This document shows, in pieces, positions 38,651 to 48,744 of a stretch of 64,000 nt of DNA (position 1 is its first letter; each line of letters starts with the position of its first letter). Position numbers and translations under genes: made by a program. The stretch comes from Collybia mongolica (lineage: Eukaryota > Basidiomycota > Agaricomycetes > Agaricales > Clitocybaceae), in NCBI GenBank assembly GCA_013420905.1, contig JAAXNY010000008.1, positions 3,472,001-3,536,000 of the forward strand. Reading direction: 5' to 3'. The notes under the pieces were generated by a model. The model ran no database searches, had not been told where the DNA came from, and saw only the letters and a program-made list of their open reading frames with translations.

Positions 38651-40452
38651 ATAAGTCTTATAATGTTTACAAATCTGCTATGACATCCCAGTCAGCCTTG
38701 CCACAACATCTTTGGGATATTTCTGTGGAAATTGTTCAGGAAAGAAGATATTTTCCACTACATTGGGTTTTGGAAGCCTATGCTGCTGGATTCAAGATTT
38801 TGCCATCCCTTCTGTGGCTGGGAAGTTCACTTGGACACAGACATGACACACTCATCAGAAATGACTTTCCAACTTTTGTCTCTTGTGCAGTTACTAGTGC
38901 TCTTCAAGCTTCAGATCCATGCCTTGCAATTGAATTCCTGGAGCAAGGTCTGTCAACAACACACAAACAGAACTTACAACTCAGAGATGAGCATATAATG
39001 CTTGAATCTCATTTACCCATGCTATCCCAAAGGCTCTGTGAGGTATCAGCTCAATTACATGGATCAGCACACCTCTCCAATTCTACTGTTAATTACCATG
39101 CTCTTGCCTATGAGAGAGAACAACTTATCCTGCAGGTTCGCAGGAGCTCAGGTTTTGAAACCTTTTTATTAGCACCAAAATATCCACAACTGTGTGCTGC
39201 TGCTCAAAATGGGCCAGTAGTTATGTTAAATTGCAGTAACATTCAAACTGAGGCTATAATCATTCTTTCACCATTTGTTCCCCCAGTGCACCTTTCACTA
39301 GTTGATGCACCACAATCTATCATCAAAGATCAGATGGAGAAATTGAAGTTGGCTTTGAGCAGTTTTTCAATCCATTCTCGAGAGATCCGTGTTGGGAGGC
39401 CTCACAGAATTCACAAAATGTCATCAGATGAGAGACTTGAATCAGTAGTTTTATGGCTTTGGAAAGCTGTTGTCAAGCCTGTTTTTAATGCTCTGAATGA
39501 GGTAAGCTTATTTCTTCTAGGTGGTACTATTTAATCAAATTTCAATAGAATGGAGTTATCCATGGGAGGCTATGGTGGTGTCCATCTGGACCATTTACTT
39601 ATCTTCCACTCCATGCAGCTGCACCATTGGACAGTCCCTTTATTCAGTCCTATACTCCAACTCTGGAGACCCTGATTCAATCAAATCTAAAGCATGCATC
39701 CCAAAATGTACCTGATATAATGACTGCAGTTGGTGTGGTAGAAACATCTGCTAGTGTGGGGACCTGGGGTGCACTGCCATCTGTGGAAAGAGAGCTTGAA
39801 ACTGTGGCTGCAATTTTTGGACAACAATCAAAGAAGTTGCAGAACTCACAAGCTACTAGAGAAAGTGTACTACAGGTGATTCAATCATCATCTTGGCTTT
39901 GTCTTGCCTGCCATGGTCAACAAGATTTAGAACAGCCATTGAAAAGTGGTCTTATTTTGTATGATGGAAAACTGGAACTGGGCCAGATCCTGGATCTTAA
40001 CCTTTCCCATGCCAAGTTTGTTTACCTCTCTGCTTGTGAGACTGCCATGGGAGATACAGAGTTAATGAATGAGGCTATGCATCTTGCTGGAGGGTTTCTT
40101 GCTGCTGGTTTCCAAGATGCTATTGGAACATTGTGGAGCATGGTTGATGTCCATGGACCTAAGGTTGCTGAGATTGTATATAAGACAGCTTTGGAGGGTG
40201 ACAATATTCCAAATGTAAAAATGGCTGCAAAAGGACTGCATACTGCAATCAAATACCTTAGGGAGGATGGTGCACCTCTTCACCAATGGATGCCCTTTAT
40301 CCACTTTGGTATATGATAGGAGGATGAAGGGAGAACATACTGATTTATCCAATACATAGCTGACTCAAAGTATTGTAGTTATTTTGAACAAAGCAAAGTC
40401 AAAGTTGGGCATTATGAGAAGGCATTATTTGAATAAGTTCTTGTCATAAAAC

Positions 40453-41098
40453 TAGACTGTCCACAGTCCGGGCCAGGACCTCATGGACCTGGGTCAACCT
40501 GGGGCCAACCCCGAGGGCCAGCATATGAGTGGACTGGCCCCTTTGGACAGGGCCAGGGCCACTGTGAGTACTGGCCCAGCCCTTGGGCTGGACCCAGGTC
40601 AGACCTGGCCGGCCTTATATGTTGGCAAATGGTGAAAGTGCTACCAAATAGTGGGGGTATATAGTGGGGGAATAGAAAATGCAAGATCAAACCTCGAAAA
40701 ATAATAACTCTTGTCCGAAATTATTAGTATTAGTAATCAATGATTTTTGATCAAATTCCTGTTGTCAAGTGGCTTCAATGCAGAAATTTCTCTGATGATC
40801 CAGGTGTGCAAGGAGTGAAAATACTAGGATAATTTATTGGGAGATAGTTGTATTTAATTGATAGATGTTAAATATGGTATGTATCAGCAGTAGACATCTC
40901 CCCAGACTATTAAACAATTTCTTTTTTTTTTACCACTGGACCTGGTTGACCCGGGGCCAGCCTTGGACCAACCTGGCCCAGCCCTGGCCCTCTATCAGAG
41001 GGCCAGGTCCGACAAAGAGGTGGACCAGCCCTCGGGGCCAGGGCCAGGTCCAGCAAAAATAGGTCGGACCTGGCCTGGACTGGACCATGTACAGTCTA
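40453..41098. mobile_element. hAT-like MITE with GGCC/GGTCC subterminal repeats (646 bp)
   Basis: Starts TAGACTGTCC and ends ACAGTCTA, so the termini are inverted. The flanking octamers are CATAAAAC (40445-40452) and TATACAAC (41099-41106), 6 of 8 identical, suggesting an aged 8-bp target duplication. Both ends (40470-40620 and 40940-41090) are packed with GGACC, GGCCAGG and CCTGGCC in mirror order. The AT-rich middle has no coding capacity. Confidence 0.6.
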
Positions 41099-41235
41099 TA
41101 TACAACTTGTCCTGTATTGATCTAAGCTTAATATAAGCAAATATATGATAGTCTAAAGTATGCAGTATATTAATGCCTTAACTATTTGGATGAACCTACA
41201 TTTTGAGTTTATTGAAATACATATATACTATGTAA

Positions 41236-41720
41236 GTGGAAAATATTCACCCCACTCCAGCCCCCACTGTGTGGAGGTATCTGGGCTTCTTCTTTGGTTC
41301 TCCCTGTCCTTCCAGAAGCATGTCAAACACTACTCCACCAAAGGCCTCACATCTGCTATACTGGCATTGGGCAACTCAGTGGGGTGGATTAGGCCCAAGC
41401 ACAAGCATACCCTCTGCTGTGCATGCATCCTTCCAATTGCTATTTATGGTTTGGGACTTTGGGACTTTAAGAAAGCCCATTTGGTTGGCCCCTTGGACAA
41501 TCTCCATAAGATGCAGAGGCATGCTGCCCTCTGGGTTACTGGTACTTTTTAGACTGCCCCAAATGGGGTATCCAAAACTATTGCAGGCCTCTCCCTTACT
41601 CACCTTCACATTTGTAAGCTTGTGGATAGTGGTCAGGCCCATTCCTACACCTTGGTGCATTCTTATGTGTTCCAGAACCTCATCAATAGCAACCATAGGT
41701 ACCCTGTTGGTTCCCTCTCT
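41236..41720 (+). pseudogene. LINE (non-LTR retrotransposon) reverse-transcriptase relic
   Basis: Two overlapping frames must be alternated to follow the similarity: VWRYLGFFF, then LSFQKHVKHYSTKGLTSA, then ILALGNSVGWIRPKHKHTL, ACILPIAIYGLGLWDF and LHKMQRHAALWVTGTF. This is the region behind the RT thumb in Agaricomycete LINEs. Truncated at both ends, frameshifted and CpG-poor. Confidence 0.7.
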
Positions 41721-41765
41721 GTAAGGGGTAGTGTTGCCACAAGTGCTGCCAAAGGGAGAGTGATG

Positions 41766-42113
41766 TGCATGGCAAGATCAACCATGTAGGGAAGGGAGCA
41801 CTAGGGGCACAGGTAGCTTAGTTGCATAAGAGTAACCCTGTTCTAAGTGGTTGCAAAGGTGCCAACCCATAAAGGGTGACCATCTATAAAGGTACATCAT
41901 AGATAAACTACAGATATATCACAGAAGCCAATATGAGTCCACTAGGGCTCTGCAATGATCTGGGGGTAAACCATCAGTAGGGAGGTATGGTACTATCTGT
42001 GAAAGGGGGTAGGGGAGGTGTCACAAGGTATGTAGATTATGCTGAGGGGTCTTGAGGCACTGGCAGCATATGGAGTTAGATATATGATGAGTGAAGAATA
42101 TCTGAGCAACTAG
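41766..42113 (+). repeat. dispersed SINE-like repeat, copy A
   Basis: Longest copy of a family shared with 46325-46590, 50640-50905 and, in both palindrome arms, 52119-52330 and 59253-59464. Shared landmarks are ACCATGTAGGGAAGGG, TTGCAAAGGTGCC, CCACTAGGGCT, a TAAAC block, GGTGTCACAAGG and the end CTGAGCAACTAG. TAGCTTAGTTG at 41814-41824 resembles a pol III A box, and GGTTGCAAAGGTGCC ~40 nt later could be a decayed B box. Confidence 0.55.
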
Positions 42114-42312
42114 ATTGGGAACAAACTAGCATTCCCCTTACACTCTCCTACTATGTGAGATCAGATCAAATTCTATTTTAAGGATGGTTGGGTTAACCAG
42201 GTGTTCACCACTTGGAATCATAACCCTACTGAGCTTTTGAGCCATCCTGGGAGTTGCCCCCTTGACCTCCTAGCAGATCAATTCTCCTTTGATCTCCCCT
42301 CTGCCTCACCAG
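42114..42312. other. repeat-island spacer
   Basis: No feature recognised between SINE-like copy A and the MITE at 42313. Confidence 0.4.
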
Positions 42313-42945
42313 TAGTGTTTTAAAGTCCGGTCTGGTCCAGTTTTTTCAATCCAAGACCCTTAACCAAGGACCATGACCACTAAAAAAATTTCACAAGGGG
42401 TCAAAGACCAGACCAGACCACCCAGAACTGGTTCAGTACAGTCATGACAAGTGATTATGACTGGTTAGAACTGGTACTGGTTCTAACCAGTCTCAACTGG
42501 TCCAGGACTGGTTAGATCTCATCATGAAAGCAGCGTGCAGGAGGCCACTAGTATAATATGTACATGTGGGGCTAGTTTTATTTGTTGGCCTACACATTAA
42601 AACAGTGCAAGTACCAAAGGTACTCTGTATGTGAGTGTCACATAGATGAGATGTTCTCATGCTGAAGTGAAAACTTGTTTGGATATATATTTATTGTGTC
42701 TGCTGATCATTGTAAAAGTAAAAGTACTTGCGAAATTTTTTTCCAAGTTCAACAAACTTTAACTGGTCATAACCAGTTATAACTAGTTAATGGTGGTTCA
42801 AGAAATTTCTAGATTTTGTTTAACCAAGGACCATGACCACCTACATTTTGGCATGACCACCAACCATGGTCGTGGTTTACAAGTGGTCTGGTCCAGTCAC
42901 AGTTGTGGTCATTTGGTGGTCACTTAACACAACCTTTAAACACTA
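42313..42945. mobile_element. hAT-like MITE with GGTC/GACC subterminal repeats (633 bp)
   Basis: Left end TAGTGTTTTAAAG, right end the reverse complement of TAGTGTTTAAAG. Flanks are CTCACCAG (42305-42312) and CTTACCAG (42946-42953): 7 of 8, differing by one C-T change. The ends hold many copies of CTGGTCC, ACCATGACCAC and AACTGGTT in both orientations. Non-coding. The 8-bp duplication and TAGTG start support hAT. Confidence 0.7.
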
Positions 42946-42953
42946 CTTACCAG

Positions 42954-43197
42954 GCAGTAAAAAGGAGAGAATTCTTTGCTGAGTGAAGCTTCTTTACAGG
43001 AGGCATTCAACTCTTCTTCCACCAGACACTGCACTGCTGCTATAATGTGCAATGCTTTGGTCTCCACCCTCAACTTCCAAGCCGTGGCCTTGTGGCACAC
43101 TTGTGTAAGGGGAACACCAAATTCTACATGTGCTATTGCAATGCCTAACATTGGCACTCATACCCACTGCTATCAGCACTACTTCTCATTGCACATA
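42954..43197. other. flank of Tc1 element 1
   Basis: Contains a plus-strand piece reading RGTPNST (~43111) that has a weak inverted counterpart (minus GGTPNST, ~44822) on the other side of the element. No gene called. Confidence 0.35.
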
Positions 43198-44805
43198 CAG
43201 TGGCTCAAAAAACTGCCCCAATGTTTGTACATTTTTGAAAGATCAATATGGTATGAAGTGCTGACATAAGCAGGGGACCTGGGGTAATTATGTAAGATAC
43301 TATGACATCGTGGCTTTCCAATGGACCCTGGATCATGTGATTTGGATCAATATCCATTAAGCTATAAGCCAAACAAAATGGTTACTTATTGGGGCAGTTT
43401 TTTGACCCTTATCTTATTTTCCATTATTCTGGCATTTATGATCCAATGCAAGAACATTATGGACTGTGGGAAGAATAAACAATGTCATGTGACTTTATTT
43501 GTATCAATTTGACATGTTGGAATTGGTTCAATCATCTTCTTGACCTCTTACCACCATCATGAAAGCCATTTCTACTGCTCAGCACAATACTGTTGTTTCT
43601 CTCCTCAATGAGGGCTATTCTCAGCGTCAAATCAAGGAGAAAACTGGTCTAGGGAAGGGTACCATCAGTAGGATCAGCAAAGATATGGATGGAAACAAAG
43701 AAAACAACCTTGGTGGCCGCCCCTCCAAGCTGTCTGTTCGTGACAAACAGTCAATTATTCGTCAAATCAAGTCAGGGAAGCTTGATAATGCAGTTCAGGC
43801 TACCCAATTCATCAATGGCATCATCCCCAATCCTGTCACACCCCAGACAGTCAGAAATGCACTCAAGGAAAATCAATTTTATGCTGCTACAAAGAGGAAA
43901 GCTCCTCTTCTCAAACGAGCCCATCGCATCCGGCGTCTCCAGTTTGCAAAATATCATGAAAGCTGGACTGTGGAGGACTGGAAAAGGGTTCTATGGACAG
44001 ATGAGACCAAAATCAATAGGATTGGGTCAGATGGAAAGGTTTATGTCTGGAAACAAAGGGGAGAACCACCATCTGATAGAACAACATCACCTACTGTCAA
44101 ACATGGAGGAGGAGGAAACCTCATGGTATGGGGTTGTATGGGGTGGAATGGAGTGGGAAAGCTCATAGAGGTGCAGGGGAACATGGACAAGGTTCAATAC
44201 TGTGAAATTTTGGAGAGTGGAGTTCAGGAAAGTTTTGAGAAGTTGGAAATGGTGGATGGCGAGCGCTACTTTCAGCAAGATAACGACCCCAAACACACAT
44301 CTGGACTGGCCACACAGTGGTTTGAAGACAACAACATTCAAGTCCTTGGCTGGCCTGCCCAATCCCCTGACATGAATCCAATAGAACACCTTTGGGAACA
44401 TCTCAAGCGCCGTCTTAAAGAATATCCGACACCACCCAAAGGAGTACATGAGTTGTGGGATAGATTGGCTGAAGAGTGGGGTGAAATTCCACCAGAGGTA
44501 TGCCAAAACCTGATAGAAAGTATGCCCAGGCGGATACAAGCAGTTATAAAGGCAAAAGGTGGTCATACAAAGTATTAGATAGAAAATTAATAGAGGGTCA
44601 AAAAACTGCCCCAATGAGTAATCATTTTGTTTGGCCTATAGCTTAATGGGGTTTGATCCAAATCACATGATCCAGGGTCCATTGGAAAGCCACGATGTCA
44701 TAGTATCTTACATAATTACCCCAGGTCCCCTGCTTATGTCAGCACTTCATACCATATTGATCTTTCAAAAATGTACAAACATTGGGGCAGTTTTTTGAGC
44801 CACTG
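43198..44805 (+). mobile_element. Tc1/mariner element 1, complete, TA target duplication, 212-bp TIRs
   Basis: Bounded by TA at 43196-43197 and 44806-44807. Terminal inverted repeats are 43198-43409 and 44594-44805, both 212 bp with only a handful of mismatches. Each TIR starts CAGTGGCTCAAAAAACTGCC and finishes with an inverted copy of that block (GGGGCAGTTTTTTGACCCT), so each end could itself fold back. A single intact transposase lies inside. All parts look functional, so the element may be young or active. Confidence 0.93.
43559..44578 (+). CDS. Tc1/mariner DD34E transposase, intact (339 aa)
   Basis: Cut-and-paste transposase. N-terminal paired-type helix-turn-helix units (LLNEGYSQRQIKEKTGLGKG; the linker GGRPSKLS; then TPQTVRNALKE). 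Catalytic core: first Asp in VLWTDETKIN, second Asp in YFQQDNDPKHTS, Glu in MNPIEHLWEHLK, with exactly 34 residues between the second Asp and the Glu (DD34E). C-terminus VIKAKGGHTKY. No stops, frameshifts or introns; the length is normal for the family. The start ATG at 43559 lies ~150 bp inside the left TIR. Homologous to the decayed copy at 55343-56362. Confidence 0.95.
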   Translation: MKAISTAQHNTVVSLLNEGYSQRQIKEKTGLGKGTISRISKDMDGNKENNLGGRPSKLSVRDKQSIIRQIKSGKLDNAVQATQFINGIIPNPVTPQTVRNALKENQFYAATKRKAPLLKRAHRIRRLQFAKYHESWTVEDWKRVLWTDETKINRIGSDGKVYVWKQRGEPPSDRTTSPTVKHGGGGNLMVWGCMGWNGVGKLIEVQGNMDKVQYCEILESGVQESFEKLEMVDGERYFQQDNDPKHTSGLATQWFEDNNIQVLGWPAQSPDMNPIEHLWEHLKRRLKEYPTPPKGVHELWDRLAEEWGEIPPEVCQNLIESMPRRIQAVIKAKGGHTKY

Positions 44806-46324
44806 TATGTGTGGAATTGGGTGTCCCTCCTACAATATCAGGACAGGCAGGGGTGGATTCTACACACAACTGCAAAGTACTGCAGAGTTCAGTATAATAT
44901 CTATGGACAACTATAGGCACTATGGGGGCCACTAGCTGATTGTGAGAAAAATCAGGGTTTGCTGATGTGGGTTCAGCCCCTGAGCTGAACCAACAATAAA
45001 TGTGAATGAAGTCCATGTGCATTTGCAAGTCTGACCCATGGAGAGGAAGGGATGAAATAAAGTGAGAGATATGCTTTTGCATTCATGGTACTTGGAGGAG
45101 CAAAAGTAGCCTGATGCTTATTAACACTACCAATGAGGGGAACAGAAACCTCAGAATTGCTGGCACTATTGGTCAGAATTTAGATTTTTGTCTTCATCCT
45201 GCTCATCACTCTCAGCTTGGGAAACTTCAACTAGCTGCATACATAGACAGCCATAATCCCCAAAACCAGAGCCTCATGCTATAATAGACTCAAATTTCAT
45301 CTGACAATCAGAAAAGCAAGAATGCAGTTTGATGAAGTTATAAGAGTTGCTCAGCCCCCACATATATGACTGCTAGTCTTTCCCTTGCTGCCCCCCAGCA
45401 ACAGTCCTGCACAGGGTGTGTTTGTACAGGTGTTTGGACTGGGGCACAATTGTTAGTCATAGTGGCATGTGAATAGGTGTGGGGGCCCAAGCAGTAACCA
45501 TTGAGATGGAGTTGGAGGTGAGGACCCATCAAACTTGTGTCAATTTTTTGGGCTCAGCTTGGGTATGGGGAAAAAGCCACATATGTGATGCAATTGATGT
45601 GCAAAGGCAAAAAATTGCTTAAGATGGGCCACAACAATGAAACAAGGTGTAATACTCTATGTAAAATAGCTAGAGTTGAGTTTTAGCCTATTGATTAAGT
45701 ATACCAAGGTAAATGATATGTATGATTTTGACCTAGATATTAACTTTTTCTCAGTCTAATGTATGTTATAATGGATGGGAGGCACTTTAAGTTTATCAAG
45801 GCTAAAATACCACCCTAGGCCATGAAAATAACTGTAATAAAGCCTTTCTGTTCTGGTGAATCCATATCAGTTGTACATCATCTGTGTGTCAACAGTGCAT
45901 CAACTCCACATCACTGGCATGCAAACATGTGTCAGTCACAAACTAGTTAAACATTCAACCACAACAAAAGCCTGTGTTAGATGATGCTACAATTTACAGT
46001 CTATGAATGAATACACTTTCCTGGCAAAGGCCTCATATTTCTACAGTGAATTCAATAGTACATTACTTATCTAATGACTTTACCAAAGCTATTATAGGTG
46101 AGAAAGGTCTTTGTGAATAGACTACCCCAAATCAGGATGCTGATTATATGGAATAGGTGTCTTAGGACACAAAATAGCAATAAATTGAGAGACAAGCTAT
46201 TGGGAACCAAGCCTCATAGAGTGATAGGTTAACTTAGTATTAGTAAGAGTCATGATACATACATAAGTAAGTCCATGAGTGTAAGGGGTTGAGTCACACC
46301 AAATACCCAGAGGAGAGAGCAATA
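44806..46324. other. repeat-island spacer, no gene recognised
   Basis: 1.5 kb of CpG-poor DNA with only short frames (44765-45082 minus, 45338-45532 minus). No recognisable transposon ends. Confidence 0.45.
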
Positions 46325-46590
46325 TGAATGGTGAACTCAGTCACACAGGGAAGGGGGTGCCTAAGGACTAAGCAGGCTTTGTAGTAGGAGAGGGATCTGG
46401 GCCTAGTGTATTGCAAAGGTGCCATCCACCAACAGACAGCCCCATCTATATAGATACATCAGAGAATACTATGGAATAAGTTTGGAAACCTATATTAGCC
46501 CACTAGGGCTGTGCAAATGGTACACATGTAATGTGTCAGTAAGGAGTAAACCAATGTCTGCAAGGGGGAGTAAGAAGGTGTCACAAGGTT
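46325..46590 (+). repeat. dispersed SINE-like repeat, copy B
   Basis: Shares with copy A the blocks around CACAGGGAAGGGGG, ATTGCAAAGGTGCC, CCCACTAGGGCTGTGCAA, the AGTAAACC block and GGTGTCACAAGG. Diverged and slightly rearranged between blocks. Confidence 0.5.
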
Positions 46591-46852
46591 TACTGTGAGC
46601 TCCATAGAGGATGAATTTACAACCCCCCCTTTCCTTACTTAAGCAGTGGGAAGTCATCTTTATAAAGTATAAATTTCATCCCATGGTAACAACAGAAATA
46701 TAATGAATTTCATTTACAAATATTGGGAAATTCAACTCTTAGAGTAGGTAAAAAGAGATGATTTTCCCCCTTGAAAGTATGTAATTTATTGGCTGAATTC
46801 AAGCCATAGAATGTCCCAAGTCAGCACCTTTAGATTCATCCACTATTCATAC

Positions 46853-47190
46853 CCTGGATGAATTTCATACCTCTAAAGGCAATATTAACCATGTTATCCC
46901 AGGATAAATTCTTCACCAAAGCTGGATTAAATAAATGGCTTTTATTCATCCTTTTTCTCAGAATGAATTTCATATTTCTAAAGGTGGGATTAGTTAAAAT
47001 ATCTCTGGATGAATTCTTCACCAAAACTGGATTAAATAAATGGCTTTTATTCATCCCTTGTCTTAGAATGAATTTCATACTTTTAAAGGTGGGATTAGTT
47101 ACAGTATCTCTGGATGAATTCTTCACCATAACTGGATTAATTCTATGGCTCTCAATTCATCCCCTTGTTCATAATGAATTTCATACCTTT
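46853..47190. repeat. minisatellite, ~105-bp unit, about 3.2 copies
   Basis: The block AATGAATTTCATA recurs at about 46856, 46961, 47066 and 47172, i.e. every 105-106 bp, with GGATTAAATAAATGGC in between. Because 105 is divisible by 3, long frames stay open on both strands (35-residue repeats), which is a by-product and not evidence of coding. Confidence 0.85.
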
Positions 47191-47400
47191 GAAATTGGAT
47201 GATTTTCAACAATTTTCAGGGGATTTTTCAGACTGGGGAGCAAGAAACATTCATCCACTTAATGCAATAATTATATTGCCTAAAATATAGCCTTTTCTAA
47301 ATGAAAGTCATCCACTAGAGTGCCAAAAAAATCCAACTATATATATGAAAAAAATGGTACCTGTATGGTTTATCAATTAGAATATTTTGGAATATTCTCC
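47191..47400. other. spacer rich in GGATGA/TCATCC words
   Basis: No gene; continues the word usage of the minisatellite and may be part of the same decayed element. Confidence 0.35.
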
Positions 47401-48290
47401 TACTCAGAAGTTCTCCTCTTCTAGGTCTGATTCACCTGTCATGTCCTCATCCCCATCCTCATTGCCCTTGCCCTCATCCCCATCCTCTTAGTCCCCATTT
47501 CCTATGGCTGTGTCCACGTCATCACTCTCACTGTGTTCACTTCCATCCTCATCTGCTTCCATTTCTCGATCATCATCATCTGTGTTATTGGCAAGTGTCG
47601 AGGGTGGTGGTAGATATCTGCAACAATGAGCATAGGCACACCTGTTTTTGAGGTTGTATTTTATAAATTCCTCGACGGGCCAGCTATGGGCAAATCGGTT
47701 CAGGTACTTGTGGTGCTTTTGAGCCTGACAACTTTGTTAGTCAAAGGGAGGGTAAATAACAGGAGACTTACTACAGCAATTATTTGGGTTATTACTGGTT
47801 TGGGTTGTTGGTACCATGAAAGGGTGTAATCAATCCCTGCCATGGCAGTCAATTCATGAACAGAACACTATAGATAATCAGATAGATTCCATGAATAAAA
47901 ATGAAACTTATGTGAATTGATGTATATAAATCCTGGTCATCTTCTAAACACATTGCAAACTGTAAGTTAAATTTCTTTCTGCTAGAGCTGCACACTGGCT
48001 GTGGTATCAAGTCCGATGTTATCTCTTTTGCAGTGGTGGATTTGCGCAGGGTGTTATTCTTGGCTGATGGTATTGGCAAAGTTGAGTGCACATTGAAGAA
48101 GAAATAAATCAGATGTAGGTACCTTGTAGTTTCTTTAGCTTAGCTTGTAGGGTCATGGTCTGTGCCGCTTCAGGTGTAATACAATTAGTGAAATCATCCT
48201 ACTAGAGGAAGCGGCAACTACCTAATACTTTATTTTTGGCAGGAGTGGACCCCGACTTGACCTTGCCACCACACTTATTGACTTATTGAC
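47401..48290 (-). pseudogene. decayed orphan gene with acidic tail
   Basis: Minus-strand exon-like pieces: near 48275 MAKSSASKVNK; near 48070-47990 NNTLRKSTTAKEI; after an acceptor near 47735, AQKHHKYLNRFAHSWPVEEF and IKYNLKNRCAYAH; then YLPPPSTLANNTDDDDREME and a run of Asp/Glu/Ser broken by a stop near 47490. It looks like a fungal orphan protein with a C-terminal acidic tail, carried or captured in the repeat island. Joins are uncertain and stops are present. Confidence 0.35.
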
Positions 48291-48744
48291 TTTCGATGCT
48301 GAGGATTTAGCCATGAGGATTGTGAGGATTGAGTTGTTGAGGGAGAGGAGAGATGTCTTGCATCCTTAAGAATTTGACCATGGATATGCTCCATGGTTAG
48401 GCACTATCGATGCGGAAGTGGAAAACACAAAATCTTGACACTAGTGCAAGGGTCGGAATGAGGAATTCTGACTCCAAATTAACTTAATTGTTGCTTGATG
48501 AGTTCTAATGTTGGATATTGGGGCAGAGGGTTTTGCTATTGCAGCTCCATGGATCTCTGAACAAGCATCGGAAAAGACACCTGTAGAGTAGTGAAATTAC
48601 ATATAGTGTTATTTGAGTTAGTAAAATTATAGCTCATTATACTAAATGCATATCTCATGCCTACCATGTCTCATTCCTCAATACTTCACAGTGGCGTTGT
48701 GAGTCCATGCATCAACAAGGATGGCCACAACACCATTGATAGGG
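48291..48744. other. repeat-island spacer
   Basis: No feature recognised. Confidence 0.4.

Larger units (their letters stand above)
36679..40316 (+). pseudogene. TPR-CHAT protein (caspase-like), reading frame broken by a 32-bp duplication
   Basis: CHAT domains are caspase-like cysteine peptidases; with TPR arrays they act in cell-death and immunity systems of bacteria and fungi (family knowledge). Exon 1 (36679-36724) encodes MGNTQSGYKRPQTEG, whose MGxxxS start fits an N-myristoylation signal. Exon 2 (36780-39501) carries about 13 regular 45-residue TPR-like units (pattern HPDLPGRHHDLAVSYSDRYK, then TGDLEDLEAA), then a helical part. Exon 3 (39549-40316) holds the CHAT domain: catalytic His in LACHGQQ (39912-39914) and Cys in YLSACETAMGD (40035-40037). 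It ends LHQWMPFIHFGI. A perfect 32-bp tandem duplication (38458-38521) shifts the frame in the last TPR units. Without it about 1,167 residues would be open, with no other defect seen. Most of the gene is CpG-poor. Confidence 0.8.

Noticed and set aside
46836..47202. Repeat proteins predicted on both strands.
   Set aside because: Explained by a 105-bp tandem repeat whose unit length is divisible by three.
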